A stretch of 64,000 bases of DNA from Hafnia paralvei ATCC 29927 (GCF_001655005.1 NZ_LXET01000063.1:116158-180157); one strand, 5' to 3'. Shown: positions 33,873-44,126, numbered from the stretch's first letter. Numbers and translations are program-made. The notes: generated by a model from the sequence alone, not told the origin.

Positions 33873-35705
33873 TTACTCTACGGTCACAGACTTCGCCAAA
33901 TTTCGAGGCTGATCGACGTCAGTCCCTTTAATCAGCGCAACATGGTAGGAAAGCAACTGTAGCGGCACGGTATAGAAGATTGGCGCTATCACCTCTTCCA
34001 CATGCGGTAATGAAATGATTCGCATACCTTCACTATCGGTGAAACCGGCATCTTTATCAGCAAAGACATACAGTAAGCCACCGCGAGCACGAACCTCTTC
34101 AATGTTGGATTTTAATTTTTCCAACAGCTCGTTGTTCGGTGCAATCACTACCACTGGCATATCAGCATCAATTAACGCTAACGGCCCATGCTTCAACTCA
34201 CCCGCAGCATAAGCTTCCGCGTGAATGTAAGAGATCTCTTTTAGCTTCAGAGCCCCTTCCATAGCGATGGGATATTGATCGCCACGCCCCAAGAACAGCG
34301 CGTGTTGCTTGTCCATAAAATCTTCGGCGAGATCTTCAATGCCTTGATCCATCGACAGCATCTGCTCAATACGTGCAGGCAGTGCTTGCAGCGCATGAAC
34401 GATATCCTGTTCAACCTTTTCAGGCATCGTGTGCAAACGACCAATACGCGCCACCAGCATCAACAGTACGGTTAGCTGAGTGGTGAAGGCTTTGGTAGAA
34501 GCAACACCAATTTCAGTACCCGCTTTGGTCATGAGTGCTAAATCTGACTCACGAACCAGAGATGAGCTCGCCACGTTGCAGATAGCCAAAGAGCCTAAAT
34601 AACCAATTTCTTTCGATAAGCGCAACGCCGCCAGTGTATCCGCGGTTTCTCCCGATTGGGACAGCGTAATAATGAGGCTATTTTTACGTACCGCAGATTT
34701 GCGATAGCGGAATTCAGAAGCTATCTCAACGTCACAAGGCACACCGGCCAAAGATTCAAACCAGTAACGCGCGACCATTCCTGAATGGTATGAAGTACCA
34801 CATGCGATAATCTGGATGTGCTCTACTTGGGCCAACAGCGTGTCTGCTTTTTCGCCCAGTTCACTCAGATCAACTTTGCCATGGCTAAAACGGCCTTCCA
34901 ACGTATTTTTAATTGCTAGAGGCTGTTCATAAATCTCTTTTTGCATGTAGTGGCGATATGCGCCTTTATCACCCGCGTCATATTGTACGTTGGATTCAAT
35001 TTCGGCTCTCTCGACAGCATTACCGTCTTTATCGAAAATTTTCACCGTACGGCGAGTCACTTCAGCAATATCACCCTCTTCGAGGAAGATAAAGCGGCGA
35101 GTCACTGGCAGCAAAGCCAACTGATCGGAAGCAATAAAGTTTTCGCCCATACCGCAGCCGATGACCAGAGGGCTACCGGAACGTGCAGTTACAAGAACAT
35201 CGGGATGACGACCATCCATTACCACAGTGCCATATGCACCGCGCAGTTGAGGGATCACGCGCTGAACCACTTCTAACAACGAACCACCTGACTGCTGTTG
35301 TTCCCAGTGCGTCAGATGAGCAATAACTTCGGTGTCAGTTTCAGAGGTGAAGTGATAGCCACGCTCAATCAATAGGGTACGCAGTGATTCGTAGTTTTCG
35401 ATAATACCGTTATGTACCACGGCAATATGCTCAGAAACATGCGGGTGAGCATTTTGTTCCGTTGGTTCACCATGAGTTGCCCAACGAGTATGCGCAATGC
35501 CGGTGCCGCCGGTCATTGGGCTATCAACGACGGCATCACTTAATGCCTGAACCTTTCCGACACGGCGGATACGTTGCATATGCCCTTGATTATCCACCAC
35601 CGCCAAACCCGCTGAGTCGTAACCCCGGTATTCTAAACGGCGCAGACCTTCTAACAGGATTTCTGCAATATCACGCTGCGCAACTGCGCCAACAATTCCA
35701 CACAT
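33873..35705 (-). CDS. glmS: Glutamine--fructose-6-phosphate aminotransferase (isomerizing)
   Basis: Makes glucosamine 6-phosphate from fructose 6-phosphate and glutamine, first step to UDP-GlcNAc. 610 residues with Met. The N-terminal glutaminase uses Cys2 (MCGIVGAVAQ), with RWATHGEPTEQNAHPH and HNGIIENY; two SIS sugar-isomerase domains follow (ACGTSYHSG, LSQSGETADTL), and the chain ends NLAKSVTVE, where the Lys forms the sugar Schiff base. Cotranscribed with glmU; the 231-nt leader contains hairpins. Confidence 0.98.
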   Translation of the reverse strand: MCGIVGAVAQRDIAEILLEGLRRLEYRGYDSAGLAVVDNQGHMQRIRRVGKVQALSDAVVDSPMTGGTGIAHTRWATHGEPTEQNAHPHVSEHIAVVHNGIIENYESLRTLLIERGYHFTSETDTEVIAHLTHWEQQQSGGSLLEVVQRVIPQLRGAYGTVVMDGRHPDVLVTARSGSPLVIGCGMGENFIASDQLALLPVTRRFIFLEEGDIAEVTRRTVKIFDKDGNAVERAEIESNVQYDAGDKGAYRHYMQKEIYEQPLAIKNTLEGRFSHGKVDLSELGEKADTLLAQVEHIQIIACGTSYHSGMVARYWFESLAGVPCDVEIASEFRYRKSAVRKNSLIITLSQSGETADTLAALRLSKEIGYLGSLAICNVASSSLVRESDLALMTKAGTEIGVASTKAFTTQLTVLLMLVARIGRLHTMPEKVEQDIVHALQALPARIEQMLSMDQGIEDLAEDFMDKQHALFLGRGDQYPIAMEGALKLKEISYIHAEAYAAGELKHGPLALIDADMPVVVIAPNNELLEKLKSNIEEVRARGGLLYVFADKDAGFTDSEGMRIISLPHVEEVIAPIFYTVPLQLLSYHVALIKGTDVDQPRNLAKSVTVE

Positions 35706-35725
35706 AGTGTTTGATTCCTATAACA

Positions 35726-35750
35726 AGAACAGCATTTCGTTTGCTGTTCT
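35726..35750 (-). promoter_or_regulatory. Hairpin just upstream of glmS
   Basis: AGAACAGCA (35726-35734) and TGCTGTTCT (35742-35750) form a perfect 9-bp stem about 20 nt upstream of the glmS start codon. In E. coli a leader hairpin masks the glmS ribosome site until the sRNA GlmZ pairs with it; this stem is a candidate for that role. GlmZ itself is not in this window. Confidence 0.5.
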
Positions 35751-35810
35751 GTCGATGTCCGTACGATCTGATTTTGTGCCCCGAGCCTGTAGAGATTGGA
35801 GCGATTCCCC

Positions 35811-35876
35811 TTTGGGGATATTATTTTTTACTGCTGGTTTTGTTCTGTGCCCTGAGTGTTCAAGGCACAGTGCAAA
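35811..35876 (-). promoter_or_regulatory. Further stems in the glmU-glmS intergenic mRNA
   Basis: ATTCCCC/GGGGAT (about 35811-35823) and CTGTGCC/GGCACAG (about 35849-35874, with inner TGA/TCA pairs) are two more stem-loops. In E. coli this intergenic RNA is cleaved by RNase E near the glmU stop. These stems may mark the processing site; function inferred. Confidence 0.4.
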
Positions 35877-35936
35877 ACAGATTACTGAGGTAATCATCAA
35901 CCGTGTCTAACGGGGATAACCTATCTTATTTGGCGA

Positions 35937-37304
35937 TTATTTCTTTACTGGACGCTTCCAGCCTTGGATATGTGTTTGCTTCACACGGCTTAAGACCAGC
36001 TCTTTTTCCGCTACGTCTTTAGTCACTGTGGTACCCGCAGCAATGGTGACACCGTTACCGATAGTGACAGGAGCCACCAACTGAGTATCAGATCCAACGA
36101 ACACATCGTCACCAATGATAGTCTTAAACTTATTTGCGCCATCGTAATTACAGGTAATGGTGCCTGCACCGATATTCACGTTATCGCCGATTTCAGCATC
36201 GCCCAGATAGGAAAGGTGCCCTGCTTTTGAGCCTTTGCCCAAGCGTGCTTTTTTCATTTCTACGAAGTTACCAACATGCGCTTTTTCAGCCAAATCAGCG
36301 CCTGGGCGCAGACGAGCAAAGGGTCCAACGGTACATTCAGCGGCCAGCGTGGCATTTTCGATGACGGTGTAAGGACTGATTTCGCAGTCATCACCAATAA
36401 CGCAGTCTTTCAATACGCAACCCGTCGCAATGCGCACGCGATCGCCAAGCTTAACGTTACCTTCGATAATCACGTTGGTATCAATGGAAATATCACGCCC
36501 ATGGATAAGCTCACCGCGCAGATCAAAACGAGCAGGGTCAAGCAGCATAACCCCCGCTAATAGCAGCTTCTGAGCTTGTTCGGACTGATATTCGCGCTCA
36601 AGTGCTGACAGTTGTAGACGGTTATTAACCCCCTCAACTTCGCTTAAGCGATCGGGATGGACAGCCTCGATTTTGTTTCCTTCCTGATGCGCTAAGGCAA
36701 TAATATCTGTGATGTAGTATTCACCCTGCGCATTATTGTTATCCAGTTTACCCAACCAACGTTTCAGATCGCGTCCGCTGGCCACCAAAATTCCGGTGTT
36801 GATTTCATTGATTTTGTGCTGCTCAGCCGTGGCATCTTTATGTTCTACAATGCCAACAACATTGTCATTCTCACGCACGATGCGGCCATAGCCAGTAGGA
36901 TCAACGAGCTTAACGGTAAGAAGACCAATTCCACCTTGCGGTTTAGCGGCTAACAAACGTTGCAGTGTTTCCTCAGAAATCAGAGGCACATCGCCATACA
37001 GCATCAAAACATCTTCGTCGTCAGAGAAGTGTGGAGCGGCTTGCTGCATCGCATGACCGGTACCCAACTGTTCTGCCTGTAACACCCAATTTAGCGGCTG
37101 GTCTGACAGTTTATCTTTGAGCAGATCTCCACCGTGACCGTAAACCAGATGCACGTTCTGTGCACCCAACTTTAGGGCCGTATCGATAACATGCTGAACC
37201 ATTGGCTTTCCAGCCAACGGATGAAGCACTTTAGGAAGATCGGAATACATTCGAGTCCCCTTGCCAGCAGCAAGGATGACGACGCTTAAAGAACTGTTAG
37301 ACAT
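35937..37304 (-). CDS. glmU: Bifunctional UDP-N-acetylglucosamine pyrophosphorylase / glucosamine-1-phosphate acetyltransferase
   Basis: Performs the last two steps of UDP-GlcNAc synthesis. The N-terminal uridyltransferase has VVILAAGKGTRMYSDLPK (residues about 8-25) and MLYGDVPLI; the C-terminal part is a left-handed beta-helix of hexapeptide repeats with GNFVEMKKARLGKGSKAG split at about 350-365 and HLSYLGDAEIG, including the catalytic His. ATG at 37304 gives 455 residues (E. coli 456) with CAGG upstream. First gene of glmUS. Confidence 0.98.
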   Translation of the reverse strand: MSNSSLSVVILAAGKGTRMYSDLPKVLHPLAGKPMVQHVIDTALKLGAQNVHLVYGHGGDLLKDKLSDQPLNWVLQAEQLGTGHAMQQAAPHFSDDEDVLMLYGDVPLISEETLQRLLAAKPQGGIGLLTVKLVDPTGYGRIVRENDNVVGIVEHKDATAEQHKINEINTGILVASGRDLKRWLGKLDNNNAQGEYYITDIIALAHQEGNKIEAVHPDRLSEVEGVNNRLQLSALEREYQSEQAQKLLLAGVMLLDPARFDLRGELIHGRDISIDTNVIIEGNVKLGDRVRIATGCVLKDCVIGDDCEISPYTVIENATLAAECTVGPFARLRPGADLAEKAHVGNFVEMKKARLGKGSKAGHLSYLGDAEIGDNVNIGAGTITCNYDGANKFKTIIGDDVFVGSDTQLVAPVTIGNGVTIAAGTTVTKDVAEKELVLSRVKQTHIQGWKRPVKK

Positions 37305-37535
37305 AAGCAACCTGATTCATTCAAATTGATGGGCAAAGTAAACCTGTTTGATAACAGAATTACTACATATTTCTCAGCACAAAACTTTCGCAAGCCGCGC
37401 TGGCCGCGGAATAGACACATAATAAATAACAGCACGCAGAATGGGAAAATATGTCTGCGAACAGAGACAAATAATAGGTTAATTGCACAACGTTTAGGCG
37501 GGTTTTGCTCTGGGGAAAGTCTTATTTTCAGAATA

Positions 37536-37562
37536 AAAAAAAGCGGCCTTTCAGCCGCTTTT
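37536..37562 (-). terminator. Rho-independent terminator after atpC
   Basis: AAGCGGC (37541-37547) and GCCGCTT (37554-37560) with a 6-nt loop; on the minus strand eight Ts follow. It ends the atp operon 16 nt past the atpC stop. The rest of 37311-37535 is the glmU promoter region with no other feature seen. Confidence 0.92.
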
Positions 37563-37577
37563 CTATTTGGAGTCTGC

Positions 37578-37997
37578 TTACATCGCTTTCTTGGTCAATT
37601 CGATAACGCGAAGTTTCGCGATCGCTTTGGACAATTCCGCTGATGCCTGAGCATAGTCAACATCGCCGTGCGAGTTATTGATGTGTTCTTCCGCTTTACG
37701 CTTAGATTCCATCGCTCGCGCCTCGTCGAGGTCTTGACCACGAATGGCGGTATCAGCCAACACAGTTACCGAGCTCGGTTGTACCTCAAGGATACCGCCG
37801 GACAGGTAGATGAACTCTTCTTCACCGTGCTGTTTAACAATACGCACCATGCCAGGCTTAATGGCAGTAAGCAGCGGGGCGTGACCAGGGAAAACCCCTA
37901 GCTCACCTTCACTACCTGTCACCTGGATTTTTTGCACCAGCCCAGAGAACATTTTTTGCTCTGCGCTGACAACGTCCAGATGGTAAGTCATAGCCAT
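37578..37997 (-). CDS. atpC: ATP synthase epsilon subunit
   Basis: Central-stalk subunit of F1 that rotates with gamma and inhibits ATP hydrolysis through its C-terminal helices. 139 residues as in E. coli. Start AMTYHLDVVSAEQKMFSG and SEGELGVFPGHAPLLTAIKPG mark the beta-sandwich; the C-terminal helical hairpin ends LRVIELTKKAM. Last gene of the operon. Confidence 0.98.
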   Translation of the reverse strand: MAMTYHLDVVSAEQKMFSGLVQKIQVTGSEGELGVFPGHAPLLTAIKPGMVRIVKQHGEEEFIYLSGGILEVQPSSVTVLADTAIRGQDLDEARAMESKRKAEEHINNSHGDVDYAQASAELSKAIAKLRVIELTKKAM

Positions 37998-38017
37998 ATC
38001 AACCTCCTCTCAAGGCG

Positions 38018-39397
38018 TTACAGTTTCTTGGCTTTTTCCACTGCTTCTTCAATGGTGCCAACCATGTAGAACGCCTGTTCTGGCAGATGATCGTAATCAC
38101 CATCCAGAATGCCTTTGAAACCACGGATGGTATCTTTCAGCGAGACGAACTTGCCCGGAGAACCGGTAAAGACTTCAGCAACGAAGAATGGCTGAGACAG
38201 GAAACGTTGGATTTTACGCGCACGAGCAACGACCAGTTTGTCGTCTTCGGACAGTTCGTCCATACCCAAAATCGCGATAATATCTTTCAATTCCTGATAG
38301 CGCTGCAGAATAGACTGCACGCCACGAGCCACGTCGTAGTGTTCCTGACCCACAACCAGTGGATCCAGCTGACGGCTGGTGGAATCCAGCGGGTCAACGG
38401 CTGGGTAGATACCCAGAGAAGCGATCTGACGGCTCAGTACCACGGTTGCGTCCAAGTGAGCAAAGGTGGTTGCTGGTGATGGGTCAGTCAAGTCATCCGC
38501 AGGTACGTAAACGGCCTGAACAGAAGTGATTGAACCGGTTTTCGTAGAGGTGATACGTTCTTGCAGAACGCCCATCTCTTCCGCCAGCGTTGGCTGATAA
38601 CCTACCGCTGAAGGCATACGACCCAGCAGTGCTGATACTTCAGTACCGGCCAAGGTATAACGGTAAATGTTATCGATGAACAGCAGTACGTCGCGACCTT
38701 CGTCACGGAACTTCTCAGCCATAGTCAGGCCGGTCAGCGCAACGCGCAGACGGTTTCCTGGTGGCTCGTTCATCTGGCCATAAACCAGTGATACTTTATC
38801 CAATACGTTGGAGTCGGTCATTTCGTGGTAGAAGTCGTTACCCTCACGAGTACGTTCACCCACACCGGCAAATACAGAGTAACCTGAGTGCTCGATTGCG
38901 ATGTTACGAATCAGCTCCATCATGTTTACTGTTTTACCAACACCCGCACCACCGAACAGACCAACTTTACCGCCCTTAGCGAACGGGCAAATCAGGTCCA
39001 TTACTTTGATACCGGTTTCCAGCAGTTCTTGCGAGTTAGACAGTTCTTCGTAGCTTGGAGCTTCACGGTGAATAGCCCAGCGATCTTCTTCGCCGATATC
39101 ACCCTTCATATCAATTGGCTCACCCAGTACGTTCATAATACGACCCAAGGTCGCCTTACCTACTGGGACTTCAATCGGGTGCTCCAGGTCAACAACGTCC
39201 AGTCCGCGACGCAGACCGTCAGAAGTACCCATAGCGATACAGCGTACAACGCCGCCGCCTAGCTGCTGCTGAACTTCCAGTACCAATTTGGCACCGCCTT
39301 TCACCTCAAGTGCGTTATACACTTTAGGCACGGCATCTTGCGGGAACTCGACGTCCACCACAGCGCCGATAACCTGGATAATCTTTCCAGTAGCCAT
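38018..39397 (-). CDS. atpD: ATP synthase beta subunit
   Basis: Catalytic F1 subunit, 459 residues (E. coli 460). P-loop GGAGVGKT at 149-156, catalytic Glu in GERTREGND, Walker B LLFIDNIYRYTLAG, and the DELSEED-region DELSEDDKLV near 380. It lies 20 bp upstream of atpC and 33 bp after atpG. Confidence 0.99.
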   Translation of the reverse strand: MATGKIIQVIGAVVDVEFPQDAVPKVYNALEVKGGAKLVLEVQQQLGGGVVRCIAMGTSDGLRRGLDVVDLEHPIEVPVGKATLGRIMNVLGEPIDMKGDIGEEDRWAIHREAPSYEELSNSQELLETGIKVMDLICPFAKGGKVGLFGGAGVGKTVNMMELIRNIAIEHSGYSVFAGVGERTREGNDFYHEMTDSNVLDKVSLVYGQMNEPPGNRLRVALTGLTMAEKFRDEGRDVLLFIDNIYRYTLAGTEVSALLGRMPSAVGYQPTLAEEMGVLQERITSTKTGSITSVQAVYVPADDLTDPSPATTFAHLDATVVLSRQIASLGIYPAVDPLDSTSRQLDPLVVGQEHYDVARGVQSILQRYQELKDIIAILGMDELSEDDKLVVARARKIQRFLSQPFFVAEVFTGSPGKFVSLKDTIRGFKGILDGDYDHLPEQAFYMVGTIEEAVEKAKKL

Positions 39398-39430
39398 CTT
39401 GAATCCTCTACGTAATTCGTAAAACCTAGC

Positions 39431-40294
39431 TTAAACCGCGGAGGCTCCACCGACGATCTCGGTGAGCTCTTGGGTAATGCTGGCCTGACGAGCTTTGTTG
39501 TATACCAACTGCAGCTCTTTGATCAGGCTACCGCCGTTATCTGTTGCGGCTTTCATCGCAACCATTCGAGCGGCCTGCTCACTGGCCAGGTTTTCCACGA
39601 CGCCCTGATAAACCTGAGATTCCACATAACGACGCAGCAAGGTATCCAGCAGCGCCTTAGGATCGGGTTCGTACAGGTAATCCCATGATTTCTTCTTCAA
39701 CTCGCCATCATCAGACGGTGGCAGAGGCAACAACTGAAGGATTTGAGGTTCCTGAGACATGGTATTGATGAACTTGTTGCTCACCACATACAATTTGTCC
39801 AGACGCCCTTCATCATAAGCCTGCAGCATCACTTTTACCGGCCCAATCAATTCAGACAGGGAAGGGTGATCACCCATACCGGTTACCTGTGCAACGATAT
39901 TACCGCCCACAGAACCAAAGAAAGATGCCGCTTTGGAACCAATCAGCGCGAGATCAACTTCAACGCCTTTTTCGCTCCAGCTTTTCATATCCGTCAGCAG
40001 TTTTTTGAACAAGTTAATGTTCAAGCCACCACACAGACCACGGTCGGTAGAAACCACCAGATACCCAACGCGCTTAATGTCGCGCTCTTCCAGGTACGGG
40101 TGTTTATATTCCAGATTCCCAAGAGCAAGGTGACCAATCACTTTGCGCATGGTTTCTGCATAAGGACGGCTGGCCGCCATGCGATCCTGCGTTTTACGCA
40201 TTTTGGAGGCGGCGACCATTTCCATCGCTTTAGTGATCTTTTGCGTATTTTGGACGCTTGCGATCTTACTACGTATCTCTTTTGCGCCGGCCAT
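39431..40294 (-). CDS. atpG: ATP synthase gamma subunit
   Basis: Rotor shaft of F1, 287 residues as in E. coli. Long N-terminal coiled coil (MAGAKEIRSKIASVQNTQ, then ITKAMEMVAASKMRKTQ) and C-terminal helix (ATDNGGSLIKELQLVYNKAR, then QASITQELTEIVGGA) are the conserved shaft. VSTDRGLCGGLN lies in the central domain. Confidence 0.99.
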   Translation of the reverse strand: MAGAKEIRSKIASVQNTQKITKAMEMVAASKMRKTQDRMAASRPYAETMRKVIGHLALGNLEYKHPYLEERDIKRVGYLVVSTDRGLCGGLNINLFKKLLTDMKSWSEKGVEVDLALIGSKAASFFGSVGGNIVAQVTGMGDHPSLSELIGPVKVMLQAYDEGRLDKLYVVSNKFINTMSQEPQILQLLPLPPSDDGELKKKSWDYLYEPDPKALLDTLLRRYVESQVYQGVVENLASEQAARMVAMKAATDNGGSLIKELQLVYNKARQASITQELTEIVGGASAV

Positions 40295-40353
40295 CTCTGC
40301 TTCTCCTCAAGACCTTACGGCCTGACAGCGTTTACCATCAGGCCGTAACGGTA

Positions 40354-41895
40354 TTACCAGGACTGGGTTGCCTTGAAGGTATCGAGGATGCCTTTCAGCT
40401 TGCCCTCGATCTCATCATTGTAAGCACCAGTTTGGTTGATTTGTTGCATCAGGTCAGCGTGCTCGCGTTCAACATAAGCCATCAGGGCAGCTTCAAAGCT
40501 ACCAATCTTAGCCAGTTCAACGTCTTCCAGATAACCACGTTCAGCTGCAAACAGAACCAGAGACTGTTCTGCAACCGACATCGGTGCATACTGTTTCTGC
40601 TTCAGTAACTCGGTCACTTTCTGACCGTGATTCAGCTGTTTACGGGTTGCATCATCCAAATCGGAAGCGAACTGAGAGAACGCAGCCAGTTCACGATACT
40701 GTGCCAGAGCAGTACGAATACCACCGGACAGTTTTTTCATGATCTTGGTCTGAGCAGCACCACCAACACGAGATACAGAGATACCCGGGTTAACCGCAGG
40801 ACGAATACCGGCGTTAAACAGGTTAGATTCCAGGAAGATCTGACCGTCGGTAATGGAAATTACGTTGGTCGGAACGAACGCGGAAACGTCACCCGCCTGA
40901 GTTTCAATGATCGGCAGAGCCGTCAATGAACCGGTAGCGCCTTTCACTTCACCCTTGGTGTAAGCTTCTACGTACTCGGCGTTAACACGCGCAGCACGTT
41001 CCAGCAGACGGGAGTGGAGATAGAAGACGTCGCCTGGGAATGCTTCACGTCCTGGTGGACGACGGAGCAGCAGGGAAATCTGACGGTAAGCAACCGCTTG
41101 TTTAGACAGGTCATCATAAATGATGAGAGCGTCTTCACCACGGTCACGGAAGTATTCACCCATCGCACAACCAGCATATGGAGCCAGATATTGCAGCGCC
41201 GCAGACTCAGAAGCAGATGCAACAACAACAATGGTGTTTGCCAGTGCGCCGTGCTCTTCCAGTTTACGAACTACGTTTGCGATAGTTGAAGCTTTCTGAC
41301 CGATAGCGACATAAATACATTTGATGCCGGAATCACGCTGGTTAATGATGGCGTCAACAGCCAGAGCCGTTTTACCGGTCTGACGGTCACCGATCACCAG
41401 TTCACGCTGACCACGACCGATTGGAATCATGGCATCAACGGACTTATAACCAGTCTGTACAGGCTGATCAACGGATTGACGTTCGATAACGCCAGGTGCA
41501 ATAGCTTCAACGGCAGAGAAGCCGTCGTTGTCTACGGGACCTTTACCATCGATAGGTTCACCCAAGGTGTTAACCACGCGACCCAACAGGCCACGACCAA
41601 CCGGAACTTCCAGAATACGGCCAGTACACTTAACTTTCATGCCTTCGGCTAAGTCAGCGTATGGACCCATAACTACCGCACCTACGGAGTCGCGCTCCAA
41701 GTTCAGTGCGATAGCGTAGCGGTTGCCTGGCAGTGCGATCATCTCACCCTGCATAACATCCGCTAGCCCATGAACACGGATAATACCGTCGCTCACGGAC
41801 ACAATAGTACCTTCATTGTGAGCTTCGCTCACCACATTGAACTGAGCAATGCGCTGCTTGATCAGTTCGCTGATTTCGGTGGAATTCAGTTGCAT
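40354..41895 (-). CDS. atpA: ATP synthase alpha subunit
   Basis: Non-catalytic nucleotide-binding F1 subunit, 513 residues as in E. coli. P-loop GDRQTGKTA near 169-177, ALIIYDDLSKQAVAYRQ (Walker B) and the arginine-finger segment PGISVSRVGGAAQ near 366-378 are intact. Confidence 0.99.
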   Translation of the reverse strand: MQLNSTEISELIKQRIAQFNVVSEAHNEGTIVSVSDGIIRVHGLADVMQGEMIALPGNRYAIALNLERDSVGAVVMGPYADLAEGMKVKCTGRILEVPVGRGLLGRVVNTLGEPIDGKGPVDNDGFSAVEAIAPGVIERQSVDQPVQTGYKSVDAMIPIGRGQRELVIGDRQTGKTALAVDAIINQRDSGIKCIYVAIGQKASTIANVVRKLEEHGALANTIVVVASASESAALQYLAPYAGCAMGEYFRDRGEDALIIYDDLSKQAVAYRQISLLLRRPPGREAFPGDVFYLHSRLLERAARVNAEYVEAYTKGEVKGATGSLTALPIIETQAGDVSAFVPTNVISITDGQIFLESNLFNAGIRPAVNPGISVSRVGGAAQTKIMKKLSGGIRTALAQYRELAAFSQFASDLDDATRKQLNHGQKVTELLKQKQYAPMSVAEQSLVLFAAERGYLEDVELAKIGSFEAALMAYVEREHADLMQQINQTGAYNDEIEGKLKGILDTFKATQSW

Positions 41896-41907
41896 GCTCC
41901 AGTCCCC

Positions 41908-42441
41908 TTAAGACTGCAAGACGTCTGCCAAGCGTTCCAGACGACTGCGAATACTGCCGTCGATCACTAGGTCGCCAGCGCGAATAACCACGCCAGCCAT
42001 GACAGACTTATCAATTTTGCAATTCAGCTTCACTTTACGTGACAGACGTTTTTCCATCGCGGCACTGATTTTATTCAGTTGTTCTTCGCTTAAAGTTGAT
42101 GCTGAAGTGACTTCCACGTCAACCGTGGCCTCCAAGGCATCGCGCAGCGTATTGAATTGCTGCAGTACTTCAGGAAGAACTAATAAACGTCCGTTCTCAG
42201 CCATCACTTTAATAAAGTTCTGGCCGGATTCGTCGAGCTGATCACCACACAATTCAATGAACAAGTTTGATAATGTTTCTGGCGCTAAAGCCCCAGAAAG
42301 CATTTCAGCCACGTTCTCGTTGCGGGTCACCTCAGCGCAGAACGCCAGCATTTGCTGCCAACGCTCAACGTTCTGGTGCTCAACGGCAAAGTCAAAAGCT
42401 GCTTTGGCGTAGGGGCGAGCTACCGTGATAAATTCAGACAT
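41908..42441 (-). CDS. atpH: ATP synthase delta subunit
   Basis: Peripheral-stalk cap joining F1 to subunit b, 177 residues as in E. coli. N-terminal helical bundle begins FITVARPYAKAAFDFAVEH; the C-terminal part GVVIRAGDLVIDGSIRSRL is the family signature. 14 bp separate it from atpF. Confidence 0.98.
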   Translation of the reverse strand: MSEFITVARPYAKAAFDFAVEHQNVERWQQMLAFCAEVTRNENVAEMLSGALAPETLSNLFIELCGDQLDESGQNFIKVMAENGRLLVLPEVLQQFNTLRDALEATVDVEVTSASTLSEEQLNKISAAMEKRLSRKVKLNCKIDKSVMAGVVIRAGDLVIDGSIRSRLERLADVLQS

Positions 42442-42455
42442 CAGCCCCTCCCTCC

Positions 42456-42926
42456 TTACAGTTCAGCGACCAGTTTATCAACGATGTCGCTGTTAGCAGC
42501 TTCATCCACGGAACGTTCGATAATTTTCTCGGCACCAGCAATAGCCAACGTAGCGACTTGCTTACGCAGCTCTTCACGAGCGCGTTTACGTTCTGCGTCG
42601 ATTTCAGCCTGCGCCTGCGCCACAATTTTATTACGTTCCTGCTCAGCTTCTACTTTAGCTTCGTCGATGATTTGAGCTTTGCGTTTGTTCGCTTGTTCAA
42701 TGATCACCTGAGCGTCGGCTTTAGCTTTTTTCAGCTGGTCGGTCGCATTGGCTTGAGCTAAGTCCAAATCTTTCTTCGCACGTTCTGCACTAGAGAGACC
42801 GTCAGCAATTTCTTTTTGACGTTTCTCGATGGCATCCATAATTGGAGGCCATACATACTTCATGCAGAACCATACGAACAAAATGAACGCGATGGCCTGG
42901 CCGAGGATTGTTGCGTTAAGATTCAC
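42456..42926 (-). CDS. atpF: ATP synthase subunit b
   Basis: Peripheral stalk, 156 residues as in E. coli. One N-terminal TM helix (NATILGQAIAFILFVWFCMK) is followed by a long charged coiled coil with heptad repeats through residue about 150, ending NSDIVDKLVAEL. Confidence 0.98.
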   Translation of the reverse strand: MNLNATILGQAIAFILFVWFCMKYVWPPIMDAIEKRQKEIADGLSSAERAKKDLDLAQANATDQLKKAKADAQVIIEQANKRKAQIIDEAKVEAEQERNKIVAQAQAEIDAERKRAREELRKQVATLAIAGAEKIIERSVDEAANSDIVDKLVAEL

Positions 42927-42991
42927 AGCACAATGCCTCTTAAATAGTTAATTGGTATGTGTTTCTTTACGGTAGAAGAGCCGAGGCTCTT

Positions 42992-43231
<240 letters not shown>

Positions 43232-43281
43232 GACAGTCTCCAGTTTGTTTCAGTTTAAACGCAGTAGTGTTATTAAAAATA

Positions 43282-44061
43282 TCAGTGCTCTTCAGACGCC
43301 ATCGAGAGATAGACGATCGTCAGAACCATGAAGATAAAGGCTTGCAGCGTAATAATCAGGATGTGGAAGATAGCCCATGGAACATTGAGCACCCACTGTG
43401 ACCACCACGGCAACAGACCGGCAATCAGGATGAAAATCAGCTCGCCGGCATACATGTTACCGAACAGTCGCAAACCCAGTGAAACTGGCTTAGACAACAG
43501 GCTGACGCCTTCCAGAATAAGGTTGATAGGAATAAATACAGGATGATTAAACGGCTGCATGGTCAGTTCTTTTACGAAACCGCCCACACCTTTCATCTTG
43601 ATGCTGTAGAACAGAATCAGAATGAATACGCCCAGAGCCATAGACAACGTGATGTTTACGTCAGCAGTAGGAACGACGCGCAACGCTGGTAAACCAAGAA
43701 CATGCTCACCGATATAAGGCAAGAAGTCGATTGGCAGCAGATCCATCAGGTTCATCAGGAAAACCCAGACAAACACCGTTAGAGCCAGAGGGGCAATAAC
43801 CTTGCTTTTACCATGATACATGTCGCGCACGCTGCTATCGACAAAGCCGACAACCAGCTCAACCGCACACTGTAATTTACCCGGAACACCGCTAGTCGCG
43901 TTTTTAGCCACTTTGCGGAAGATAACCAAGAAGAGTAGGCCGAGGACAACGGAGAAAAACATTGAGTCAATGTTAATCGACCAAAATCCCGTCCCAATCT
44001 GAAGCTGTGTCAGATGGTGACCGATATACTCTTGTGGCGTAGAGATTTCTCCTGCAGACAT
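43282..44061 (-). CDS. atpB: ATP synthase subunit a
   Basis: Stator subunit with the proton half-channels. The essential Arg lies in GLRLFGNMYAGELIF (about residue 198) and the conserved polar helix-5 residues follow. At 259 residues it is 12 shorter than E. coli, all lost from the periplasmic N-terminus between HHLTQLQ and FWSINIDSMFF, a region known to vary. ATG has AAGAGGCATC upstream. Confidence 0.98.
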   Translation of the reverse strand: MSAGEISTPQEYIGHHLTQLQIGTGFWSINIDSMFFSVVLGLLFLVIFRKVAKNATSGVPGKLQCAVELVVGFVDSSVRDMYHGKSKVIAPLALTVFVWVFLMNLMDLLPIDFLPYIGEHVLGLPALRVVPTADVNITLSMALGVFILILFYSIKMKGVGGFVKELTMQPFNHPVFIPINLILEGVSLLSKPVSLGLRLFGNMYAGELIFILIAGLLPWWSQWVLNVPWAIFHILIITLQAFIFMVLTIVYLSMASEEH

Positions 44062-44126
44062 GATGCCTCTTACCCTTTAAGTAGTTAAGTACGGTAACTG
44101 TTTTAATTAAGGCCGTTTATAACAGG

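Noticed and set aside
35707..35910. Three short frames in the glmU-glmS gap
   Set aside because: All overlap hairpin-rich leader sequence, lack ribosome sites and show no family features.
39743..40348. 201-codon plus-strand frame
   Set aside because: Antisense to atpG, low-complexity residue pattern, no start signal.
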